NCBI GenBank assembly: GCA_023249255.1
Contig: JAHFCY010000216.1
Coordinates: 1-5,552, forward strand
From: Candidatus Lindowiibacteriota bacterium
Lineage (GTDB): Bacteria > Lindowbacteria > 2-12-FULL-62-27
Direction of reading: 5' to 3'
Length of the DNA: 5,552 nt
Shown one piece after another: positions 1 to 4,350 of the stretch (positions are counted from its first letter, which is position 1; each line of letters opens with the position of its first letter). The translations under genes and the position numbers were made by a program. The notes under the pieces were generated by a model, which had not been told where the DNA came from, searched no databases, and was given only the letters and a program-made list of their open reading frames with translations.

Positions 1-791
1 ACGTAATCCGAACCGTCGCGCGGTTGCCGTTCGATGATCGCCGAAAGTTCCGGCGTGAGCGGCATGATCCGCGGTTCGTTGTTTTTGGTGATGATGATGC
101 GAATGACACCGGCGACGGGATCGATGTCGGAGTATCGTATCCGCAGGATTTCGCCCTTCCGCATTCCGGAATAGAGCGCAAAGAGCATGATGTCCGTTCC
201 GCGCGTGCCGTCCGGTTTGACCTGCGCGATTTCTTCCGGCGATAGGATTGTCGGCGGTCGCGTTGGGAACTTGACGGACGGGCTTTTGATATCGCGCATG
301 GGATTGTCGCCAATGAATCCGCCGCCGGCGGACCGGCCTTCCTCGTCTTTCGCGCCGACGTGGGCGAATTTGAACAGCGAGCGAAGCCATGCAAGATATT
401 TCCGGATGCTGGCGGCGCAAGCGCGCTCCTTCATTTCCATCCGCCACTTTTCGACGTCGAACGGAGAAATATCGCAGACCCGGCGAACTCCCCACCGCCG
501 TTCGACCAGCTTCAAGAATCGGATCTCCCGGTCACAGGAGCGCCTAACCTGCATGACCCATGGGAAATAATGGTCATTGAGGAATTGGGCGACGGTGACG
601 GATTCTTTCTCGCGCGTGCCGATTTTGATCTTGGCCTCGAACTCGCGGAGCCGTTCGGCGTAGAAGCTCTCCGCTTGCCGGAGCATCCGGAATTTTTTCC
701 GGCCCCGGTGTTTGAATCCGTGCTGGTCCCAGTAGTAGAAATTGACGCGATAGAGGCCGCCCCGCAATCGGCTGATGGCGCGTGTTCCCAT
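1..791 (-). CDS. Tyrosine recombinase (phage-type integrase), C-terminus cut by window edge
   Basis: Reading leftward from the ATG at 791-789 gives 263 complete codons without a stop up to the window edge. The N-terminal ~60 residues (MGTRAISRLRGG...YYWD) are basic, like an arm-site DNA-binding region. Residues ~64-145 match the helical core-binding (SAM-like) domain. The catalytic domain starts near residue 180 (TILSPEEIAQ) and carries the first catalytic arginine, R211, in LYSGMRKGEILRIRYSDID, then the beta-hairpin lysine K236 in ITKNNEPRIMPL. The HxxR box and the nucleophilic tyrosine lie beyond the window, so activity cannot be judged. By family, such enzymes cut and rejoin DNA at att sites through a 3'-phosphotyrosine link and move phages, islands or conjugative elements. 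The start is well placed: GGAGGG lies about 9 bases upstream, and an in-frame stop (828-830, minus strand) sits 13 codons before it. It is divergent from the XRE regulator, a common arrangement at the end of integrated elements. Confidence 0.93.
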   Translation of the reverse strand, partial: MGTRAISRLRGGLYRVNFYYWDQHGFKHRGRKKFRMLRQAESFYAERLREFEAKIKIGTREKESVTVAQFLNDHYFPWVMQVRRSCDREIRFLKLVERRWGVRRVCDISPFDVEKWRMEMKERACAASIRKYLAWLRSLFKFAHVGAKDEEGRSAGGGFIGDNPMRDIKSPSVKFPTRPPTILSPEEIAQVKPDGTRGTDIMLFALYSGMRKGEILRIRYSDIDPVAGVIRIIITKNNEPRIMPLTPELSAIIERQPRDGSDY

Positions 792-806
792 ATCCCCGCA
801 TCCCTC

Positions 807-828
807 CCGCCGCGCGCGGCGGTTTTTT
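807..828 (+). terminator. 16-bp perfect G+C palindrome plus T6 in the integrase leader
   Basis: Positions 807-822 (ccgccgcgcgcggcgg) are a perfect palindrome followed on the plus strand by six T (823-828). This is the form of an intrinsic terminator for rightward transcription, although no rightward gene precedes it. On the minus strand the same hairpin would lie in the integrase leader, directly against the GGAGGG ribosome-binding site. It could therefore block antisense read-through or limit integrase translation. The structure is seen directly; the role is inferred. Confidence 0.4.
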
Positions 829-899
829 CAACAATCTGTCAAGCCTCGGGTCGATGTTTCCGGCCTGTCCCATTGATCTTGACGAAATATATTGAAAAA

Positions 900-956
900 G
901 TCACATTATTCGTGACACCTGTCAAGGGATATGTATTCTTTCTCCCGGACACTGTC
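900..956. promoter_or_regulatory. Candidate operator cluster between integrase and XRE regulator
   Basis: The divergent intergenic region carries overlapping dyads made from one half-site. TGACA-cc-TGTCA lies at 913-924. GTCAC (900-904) pairs with GTGAC (912-916) across 7 bases. GACA-c-TGTC lies at 948-956. A further TGTCAA occurs at 837-842. Repeated half-sites next to a small HTH repressor gene suggest operators for that repressor, as in phage and conjugative-element switches. Binding by the neighbouring regulator is inferred. I found no convincing -35/-10 pair for the integrase on the minus strand; a minus-strand TTGACA exists at 925-920 but has no good -10 at the usual spacing. Confidence 0.45.
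912..939 (+). promoter_or_regulatory. Candidate sigma70-type promoter of the XRE regulator
   Basis: GTGACA (912-917, five of six bases of the -35 consensus) is followed after 16 bases by TATTCT (934-939, four of six of the -10 consensus). It overlaps the TGACA/TGTCA dyad at 913-924, which would allow autorepression. Transcription would begin near 946, leaving a short leader before the start codon. An alternative -10-like TAGAAT at 968-973 has no good -35 and overlaps the proposed ATG. Confidence 0.3.
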
Positions 957-971
957 AAATATCGATGTAGA

Positions 972-1385
972 ATGGGGGTGAATTCATTGACGTTTGCCAC
1001 GGAGGTTCCGGAAGAAGTGAAGAAGCTGAAAAAGGATTGTTTTGGATTCCGTCTCCGACAGGTTCGAATGGAGCGGGGACTGTCTCAAACCGATTTGGGG
1101 AAAAAAGTCGGCCTGACCAAGCGCATGGTGAGCTACTACGAGGCCGAGACCGAACAATCCCCGCCGGGCGACGTCGTCCTCAAATTCGCCAATGCCTTAC
1201 AGGTATCAACCGATCAGATGCTCGGACGGCGCGTGATCAAGATGAAAAAGGATCCAAAGCTGGCGCGGATGCTTCGGAGGCTTGAACGAATCGCGTCGCT
1301 CCCGCCCAACGATCAACGCGCGGTCTTACAGCACATCGAGGGTTTACTCGCCAGAAAAAGCAAACCGAATTTGCGGGCAGCCTGA
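972..1385 (+). CDS. XRE-family HTH transcriptional regulator (137 aa)
   Basis: A Cro/C1-type helix-turn-helix spans about residues 26-84. It starts FRLRQVRMERGLSQTDLGKK and contains the turn and recognition helix VGLTKRMVSYYE, ending ALQVSTDQMLG. A basic linker (RRVIKMKKDPKLARM) follows, then a helical tail RLERIASLPPNDQRAVLQHI, a pattern common in small repressors of this family and probably used for dimerisation. It presumably binds the dyads just upstream and controls itself and perhaps the divergent integrase. The start is uncertain. ATG 972 has no clear ribosome-binding site. In-frame alternatives are GTG 978, TTG 987 (GGGGTG six bases upstream) and GTG 1017 (GGAGG at 1001-1005). All of them keep the HTH intact. 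The open frame continues upstream to 360, but that part lies antisense to the integrase and is not considered coding. Targets and effector are unknown. Confidence 0.88.
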   Translation: MGVNSLTFATEVPEEVKKLKKDCFGFRLRQVRMERGLSQTDLGKKVGLTKRMVSYYEAETEQSPPGDVVLKFANALQVSTDQMLGRRVIKMKKDPKLARMLRRLERIASLPPNDQRAVLQHIEGLLARKSKPNLRAA

Positions 1386-1415
1386 CCAACATCACGTAGA
1401 ACGCGCCGTACTCCC

Positions 1416-1446
1416 GCGCCGTCGCTGACAACGGTGGCGACGGCGC
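1416..1446. repeat. Inverted repeat, 10-bp arms, 11-base loop
   Basis: gcgccgtcgc (1416-1425) is exactly complementary to gcgacggcgc (1437-1446). No T tract follows, so it is not a classic intrinsic terminator of the XRE gene, although its position 30 bases after the stop codon would allow mRNA 3'-end protection. Confidence 0.75.
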
Positions 1447-1490
1447 ACGTCCGGCGCTCCCTATGCTGACCTTGTGGGCCTGAGCCGCCG

Positions 1491-1564
1491 CACGTGGTTG
1501 CCGATTGAAGCCGTGCAGATAACGGCCCGTTATCTGCACTCGTCTGTGCTTCCCGCAACACGTG
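1491..1564. repeat. Long imperfect hairpin with 12-bp core (gtgcagataacg)
   Basis: The core arms gtgcagataacg (1513-1524) and cgttatctgcac (1528-1539) pair perfectly around a 3-base loop. Further out, gaagc (1507-1511) pairs with gcttc (1548-1552). Outermost, cacgtggttg (1491-1500) pairs with caacacgtg (1556-1564) with one bulged G. The 22 bases at 1502-1523 recur exactly, in opposite orientation, at 3514-3535 on the other side of the AIPR cassette. Confidence 0.75.
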
Positions 1565-1583
1565 GTGGCATCTTGATCGCGTG

Positions 1584-1604
1584 CGGCAGTGCGTCGCACT
1601 GCCG
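1584..1604. repeat. Near-perfect palindrome, 10-bp arms, 1-base centre
   Basis: cggcagtgcg (1584-1593), T1594, cgcactgccg (1595-1604). As RNA or single-stranded DNA the central few bases would form the loop. The direct repeat ccggcgctcc begins at 1602, overlapping the end of this hairpin. Confidence 0.75.
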
Positions 1605-1686
1605 GCGCTCCGCATGGAGTCGGACACCTGATCCAGGCTCCGCTCACGCGATAAGGACGCTGTCGGACCATCCGTGGTAGATCGGT

Positions 1687-1707
1687 CGCGGGACATCGTG
1701 TCCCGCG
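1687..1707. repeat. Inverted repeat, 9-bp arms, TCG loop
   Basis: cgcgggaca (1687-1695), TCG, tgtcccgcg (1699-1707). It is followed by cggtttcaatc and then an A+T-rich stretch. The T runs are not directly adjacent, so terminator function on the plus strand is possible but weak. The reverse complement gattgaaaccg resembles gattgaagccg of the shared 22-base word. Confidence 0.7.
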
Positions 1708-1745
1708 CGGTTTCAATCAAATTCATATTTTTATTTCTGACGGAC

Positions 1746-1774
1746 TTGATATCACCCGTCTGATTTGGTACAAA
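1746..1774 (+). promoter_or_regulatory. Candidate promoter of the AIPR-like gene
   Basis: TTGATA (1746-1751) and TACAAA (1769-1774) are separated by exactly 17 bases, giving five of six and four of six consensus matches. A start near 1781 would leave a leader of about 80 bases. The same -10 hexamer appears in the candidate promoter of the restriction operon (3606-3611). Confidence 0.45.
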
Positions 1775-1845
1775 CGGGGCAAGTAGTTGAGTGACTGGTC
1801 TGCGGATGCAGGCACAGTGGAGTCGCTGGATGGCGACATTCAAAA

Positions 1846-1852
1846 AAGGAGG
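1846..1852 (+). promoter_or_regulatory. Strong ribosome-binding site of the AIPR-like gene
   Basis: AAGGAGG lies 7 bases before the ATG at 1860 and decides this start over the upstream in-frame ATG codons at 1791, 1806 and 1830. It sits in a small possible stem, aaagg (1845-1849) with ccttt (1855-1859), which could mildly mask it. Confidence 0.75.
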
Positions 1853-1859
1853 TGCCTTT

Positions 1860-3026
1860 ATGGCACAGAGAAGTTTTTTGTTCACCCCGGTTTTTGCGCG
1901 TCGAGTTCCTGATCCCAATTTCAACAAGTCTAACGGAATGAACCGCCACATTTTTTTCGTTCCGGTCAGAAGTGTCCCCAAGGACTTGCCGTTGGATCCA
2001 AATGCACGCATTCCCAACACAAACAAACGTGTCTACCGGGATATCGCGGAAAGTCTGTTGAGCACGGACGGGATGTTCCACCTCAAGCACAAAGGAATAA
2101 CTGTCGTTGCGGATGACGTGAAACAGGAAGACAAGGACGAAAACAAGTTTGAGGTGAGCATTGGAGACAATCAGGGTATCCTAGATGGAGGCCACACCTA
2201 CGAGATCATCACGAGCGACAACGAACCGAGCGATCTTCCAGAGGATCAGTACGTGAAATTTGAAATCCTTACCCATGTGCCGCCGAAATGGATTCCAGAC
2301 ATTGCGGGAGGACTCAACACGTCTGTCCAAGTTCAACCGATGAGCCTTGATAATCTGGCCGGAGCGTTCGACTGGATAAAGAAGACCCTGAAAAGGGAAT
2401 CTTACTATCGGACGATTGCATGGAGGGAGAACGAGGATGGAGAGTTCGACGCTCGTGACATAGTCGGCCTGATGACATGTTTCAACATCGACCTTTTTCC
2501 AAACACAGTGGCCCACCAACAACCCGTCATCGCCTATGAGAAGAAGTCACATGCGTTGAAGCTGTTTGAGGAACAGCCAGAGACCTACGAGAAAGTACGG
2601 CCGATCCTTAAAGACATTCTAGTATTGCACGACACGATTCGATTTGAATCACGGCAATATTGGAATGATAGTGGTGGGAAATATGGTTTGTGCTCCTTTG
2701 TTGAACAAAGGGAACGCGTGGAATTCGCATTTCCATTTATCAACAAAACGTCTAAATTTCGTCTCGTCAACGGAGCCCTTTATCCTATCCTTGGAGCCTT
2801 CAGGTGGATGGTTGAAGAGGACAGGAAGACAGAGAAATTTCGGTGGAAGGGCGGCTTCAAGGAAGTACTCAAGCGCTGGAAGGGATCGGCAGATGAACTT
2901 TTGCGCATGACTGCCCAAGCGAATACAGAGCTTGGCAGGAATCCAAACGCGATCGGGAAGAGTCGAGGGCACTGGGCGAATCTTCACGCCCGTGTGGCAA
3001 TGCGTGATCTTATGGAAAAGGCCTAG
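1860..3026 (+). CDS. AIPR-like (abortive infection phage resistance) protein, 388 aa
   Basis: I place this in the AIPR family (Pfam AIPR, named from abortive-infection phage-resistance proteins) by its motif order. FHLKHKGITVVADDV (residues ~73-87) corresponds to the usual 'NNGITI(I/L)A' strand. GILDGGHTYEII (~106-117) corresponds to the 'IVNGxQT' turn. After the strand YVKFEILTHV comes IAGGLNTSVQVQPMSLDNL (~148-166), the usual 'IAxxTNxQxxVxxxDL' block. The N-terminus (FVPVRSVPKDLPLDPNARIPN) also suits the family. The C-terminal half (to residue 388) is basic and helical and I recognise nothing in it. No signal peptide or membrane segment is visible, so it is probably cytoplasmic. Biochemistry of the family is poorly known; a role in phage defence is from family naming and from the neighbouring restriction system. 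DGGH where most relatives have NGxQT is notable and gives some likeness to DGQHR/DndB-type proteins, the main alternative. The gene is bracketed by structured repeats and followed by a small zinc-finger ORF. Confidence 0.78.
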   Translation: MAQRSFLFTPVFARRVPDPNFNKSNGMNRHIFFVPVRSVPKDLPLDPNARIPNTNKRVYRDIAESLLSTDGMFHLKHKGITVVADDVKQEDKDENKFEVSIGDNQGILDGGHTYEIITSDNEPSDLPEDQYVKFEILTHVPPKWIPDIAGGLNTSVQVQPMSLDNLAGAFDWIKKTLKRESYYRTIAWRENEDGEFDARDIVGLMTCFNIDLFPNTVAHQQPVIAYEKKSHALKLFEEQPETYEKVRPILKDILVLHDTIRFESRQYWNDSGGKYGLCSFVEQRERVEFAFPFINKTSKFRLVNGALYPILGAFRWMVEEDRKTEKFRWKGGFKEVLKRWKGSADELLRMTAQANTELGRNPNAIGKSRGHWANLHARVAMRDLMEKA

Positions 3027-3038
3027 ACAGCATCACAA

Positions 3039-3072
3039 TCATGCCGGGGCGAGTGTCAACTCCCCGGCATGA
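3039..3072 (+). repeat. 11-bp hairpin between the AIPR-like gene and the small ORF
   Basis: tcatgccgggg (3039-3049) pairs exactly with ccccggcatga (3062-3072) across 12 bases, starting 12 bases after the AIPR stop codon. No T run follows, so it is not a canonical intrinsic terminator. It may be a partial terminator, a processing site, or an mRNA-stabilising stem that sets different expression of the two genes. Confidence 0.6.
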
Positions 3073-3094
3073 ATTCTCTTTGAGGTGAAAGAGC

Positions 3095-3274
3095 ATGGAG
3101 ACAAAGATCAGGGTCTGTCCCGTCTGTGGACGGAACACGAAACACCGACGGGTTCCATTTGTCCGCGTCGGGTCGCCGCTTCAAGATTCGATCGAAAAAC
3201 TTGATCCGGCTACAAAGGATGACAAATTTTGGATTTGTGAGGAACACGAACGTGAAGGAGCCGAGAGAGGGTAA
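3095..3274 (+). CDS. Small CxxC...CxxH putative zinc-binding protein (59 aa)
   Basis: Starting at ATG 3095 the reading frame is METKIRVCPVCGRNTKHRR... ending KFWICEEHEREGAERG, closed by TAA-TAA at 3272-3277. C8-P-V-C11 and C48-E-E-H51 form a CxxC...CxxH set, a likely single zinc knuckle or ribbon with a 36-residue span between the pairs. A good ribosome-binding site, GAGGTG (3082-3087), lies 7 bases before the ATG. The protein is highly charged, with no membrane segment or signal peptide. It lies 68 bases after the AIPR-like gene on the same strand, with only a hairpin between them, so co-transcription is likely. I do not recognise a family. By context it may be an accessory or nucleic-acid-binding partner of the AIPR-like protein. 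It falls below common ORF-length cut-offs and is easily missed. A chance ORF is possible, but the start signal, paired cysteines and double stop argue for a gene. Confidence 0.62.
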   Translation: METKIRVCPVCGRNTKHRRVPFVRVGSPLQDSIEKLDPATKDDKFWICEEHEREGAERG

Positions 3275-3311
3275 TAATCGCGTCCTCTTTTGGGCTTCGA
3301 GCCGGGGGAAA

Positions 3312-3468
3312 TATGGGTGGAGGGTGCGGGAGGAGGGGCCTCCCGCTCCATCGCGAGGCCAGGGAGGGCCGAGCGCCAGACGCTCAGGGATGGCCCTGTT
3401 TTGGCGCGGGTGAGGGCGGCGAATGCCGCCCGCCGGCAACGCTGGCGTTGCCGCACCCGCGCCCCATA
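3312..3468. repeat. Branched stem system with an internal three-way junction
   Basis: An outer pair tatggg (3312-3317) / cccata (3463-3468) encloses several stems. Stem A is gcgggagg (3326-3333) / cctcccgc (3339-3346). Stem B is agggccgagcg (3365-3375) with cgctc (3381-3385) and ggccct (3392-3397), with a 6-base bulge. Stem C is ggcgcgggtg (3403-3412) / cacccgcgcc (3454-3463), 10 perfect pairs. Stem C contains two hairpins: gggcggc-gaat-gccgccc (3414-3431) and cggcaacgc-tg-gcgttgccg (3434-3453). C with its two inner hairpins is a three-way junction. C3463 is claimed by both the outer pair and stem C, so only one can use it. It could be a structured RNA, a DNA cruciform substrate or a composite of dispersed palindromes. 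Confidence 0.65.
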
Positions 3469-3493
3469 CCACGCGCGGCGAGAGGCACCGGCT

Positions 3494-3527
3494 GCCGTGC
3501 AGATAACACCGGTGTTATCTGCACGGC
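3494..3527. repeat. Perfect 34-bp palindrome
   Basis: gccgtgcagataacacc (3494-3510) is followed directly by its exact reverse complement (3511-3527). It is the same element type as the hairpin at 1513-1539. With the flanking ttcaatcg it shares 22 identical bases with 1502-1523, in inverted orientation. No T run follows, so it is not an evident terminator. Confidence 0.85.
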
Positions 3528-3582
3528 TTCAATCGCGACCTCGTGTAGAAGCTCACCGGCGTGATTTCATCTTTTATTTTCA

Positions 3583-3611
3583 TTTACTCCGTAGTAACGT
3601 CTGGTTACAAA
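3583..3611 (+). promoter_or_regulatory. Candidate promoter of the restriction-modification operon with overlapping dyad
   Basis: TTTACT (3583-3588) and TACAAA (3606-3611) are spaced by 17 bases; each matches four of six consensus positions. The dyad GTAAC (3594-3598) / GTTAC (3604-3608) overlaps the -10, and taacgt is repeated at 3595-3600 and 3612-3617. A repressor or the system's own proteins could act here. The spacing and dyad are seen; function is inferred. Confidence 0.38.
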
Positions 3612-3652
3612 TAACGTGACTCGCGTCGAGAGCGGGGAAACCAGAGGGAATA

Positions 3653-4348
3653 ATGACGAAGAAAATGACTATCGAGGGTTTCAAGGCGGCTTTTTTGAAA
3701 GTCAAAAACAAGGGCTTCGTCCCGACGGCGCGGGGCGGGCCGACGGGGATTGGTCACACACTTCAAGAACTTCTCGGTCTCCGCGAGGATAACCTTGCCT
3801 TGCCGGATATTTCTTTCGCGGAATTGAAGGCGCATCGAATCGGTTCGGGGTCGATGATCACGCTTTTTACGTTTAACCGAAAGGCGTGGAAGATGAAACC
3901 TCTGGAAGCTGTCCGAAAATATGGGACACGGGATAAAAATGACCGTCTCGGCCTATATTTCACAATGACACGGACACCCAACAGCACAGGACTATTTCTG
4001 CACACCGACGCGACCGCTATTTCCGTCAGACACATTTCTGGAAAAATTATTGCCGAATGGCAGCTCGAAGATTTAGCCCGACAATTCGTGAAGAAAATTC
4101 CGGCGATGATCTTGGTGGGTGCGTTCAGTGAAATGAGAGGTGGCCGGGAATGGTTTCACTACACCCGCGCCCAAATTCTGACCGGCACGTCAAAAGAAAC
4201 ACTTCTAAACCAAATCAGGTCAGACAACATTATGGTGGACCTTCGTCTCCACGACAAAGGGACAAGTGCCAGAAATCACGGGACGGGATTTCGAGCGCAC
4301 GACGATAAACTTCCGCTGTTATTCAACGAAGTAAAGGATATAACCTAA
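3653..4348 (+). CDS. Type II restriction endonuclease, MvaI/BcnI family (231 aa)
   Basis: The N-terminal block KGFVPTARGGPTGIGHTLQE followed by LLGLREDNLALPDISFAELKAHR (residues ~20-62) is characteristic of the MvaI/BcnI endonuclease family. P51-D52 and E57-L58-K59 give a PD...ExK-type catalytic set, with H61 nearby. Length is close to the known members, which are about 240 residues. MvaI and BcnI act as monomers and cut the pseudo-palindromic sites CCWGG and CCSGG; a CCNGG-like target is therefore likely here but cannot be fixed from sequence. The frame is intact and the key acidic and lysine residues are present, so the enzyme may be active. Start ATG 3653 follows AGAGGG (3643-3648) at a short distance; the next ATG (3665) is too far from that site. 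The stop is two bases before the methyltransferase ATG, so the two are one operon with endonuclease first. Confidence 0.88.
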   Translation: MTKKMTIEGFKAAFLKVKNKGFVPTARGGPTGIGHTLQELLGLREDNLALPDISFAELKAHRIGSGSMITLFTFNRKAWKMKPLEAVRKYGTRDKNDRLGLYFTMTRTPNSTGLFLHTDATAISVRHISGKIIAEWQLEDLARQFVKKIPAMILVGAFSEMRGGREWFHYTRAQILTGTSKETLLNQIRSDNIMVDLRLHDKGTSARNHGTGFRAHDDKLPLLFNEVKDIT

Positions 4349-4350
4349 GC

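Larger units (their letters stand above)
1386..1745. other. Structured non-coding region with multiple hairpins
   Basis: No credible gene is visible on either strand; the open frames here have no family resemblance or ribosome-binding site and are built from the palindromes. The region holds four strong hairpins (listed separately), with the 10-base word ccggcgctcc repeated directly at 1451-1460 and 1602-1611, each copy close 3' of or overlapping the end of a hairpin. A shared word links it to the structured region at 3312-3535. A dispersed palindromic repeat (REP/BIME-like) cluster or a non-autonomous mobile element is the simplest reading. A structured RNA is possible but unproven. Confidence 0.6.
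3275..3652. other. Second structured non-coding region ahead of the restriction operon
   Basis: No supported gene. The first ~35 bases after the small ORF show nothing clear. Positions 3312-3468 hold the branched stem system and 3494-3527 the perfect palindrome, both listed separately. Positions 3565-3590 are T-rich, and 3583-3611 is a promoter candidate. Open frames that cross this G+C-rich part in several phases look like by-products of base composition. Confidence 0.6.

Noticed and set aside
360-971. Long upstream extension of the XRE reading frame (341 residues in all)
   Set aside because: The extension runs antisense through the integrase gene and its leader, shows no family resemblance, and the HTH domain begins only after 972. 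It is a shadow of the integrase.
1687-1720. CRISPR repeat (stem followed by gtttcaatc, whose reverse complement gattgaaac resembles CRISPR repeat ends)
   Set aside because: There is a single copy, no regularly spaced repeats and no cas genes in the window.
1791-1859. Upstream ATG codons (1791, 1806, 1830) for the AIPR-like gene
   Set aside because: None has a good ribosome-binding site, whereas ATG 1860 has AAGGAGG at 7 bases. The extra residues would overlap the leader and do not look like the family N-terminus.
1313-2090. Minus-strand open frames across the repeat region and the start of the AIPR-like gene
   Set aside because: They overlap confirmed plus-strand genes, are rich in arginine, serine and threonine from the palindromes, and lack plausible start signals.
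3312-3468. tRNA or known riboswitch
   Set aside because: No tRNA-like T-loop (GTTCRANNC), anticodon arm or acceptor geometry, and I recognise no riboswitch consensus.
3403-3535. Integron attC site
   Set aside because: The stems are perfect, without the unpaired bases and R/Y core boxes expected of attC, and the nearby integrase lacks visible integron-specific features and lies on the far side of the regulator.
3056-3619. Overlapping open frames on both strands through the G+C-rich structured region
   Set aside because: Several phases are open at once, which reflects base composition; none has a recognisable motif, and they conflict with the better supported 59-residue ORF and the stems.
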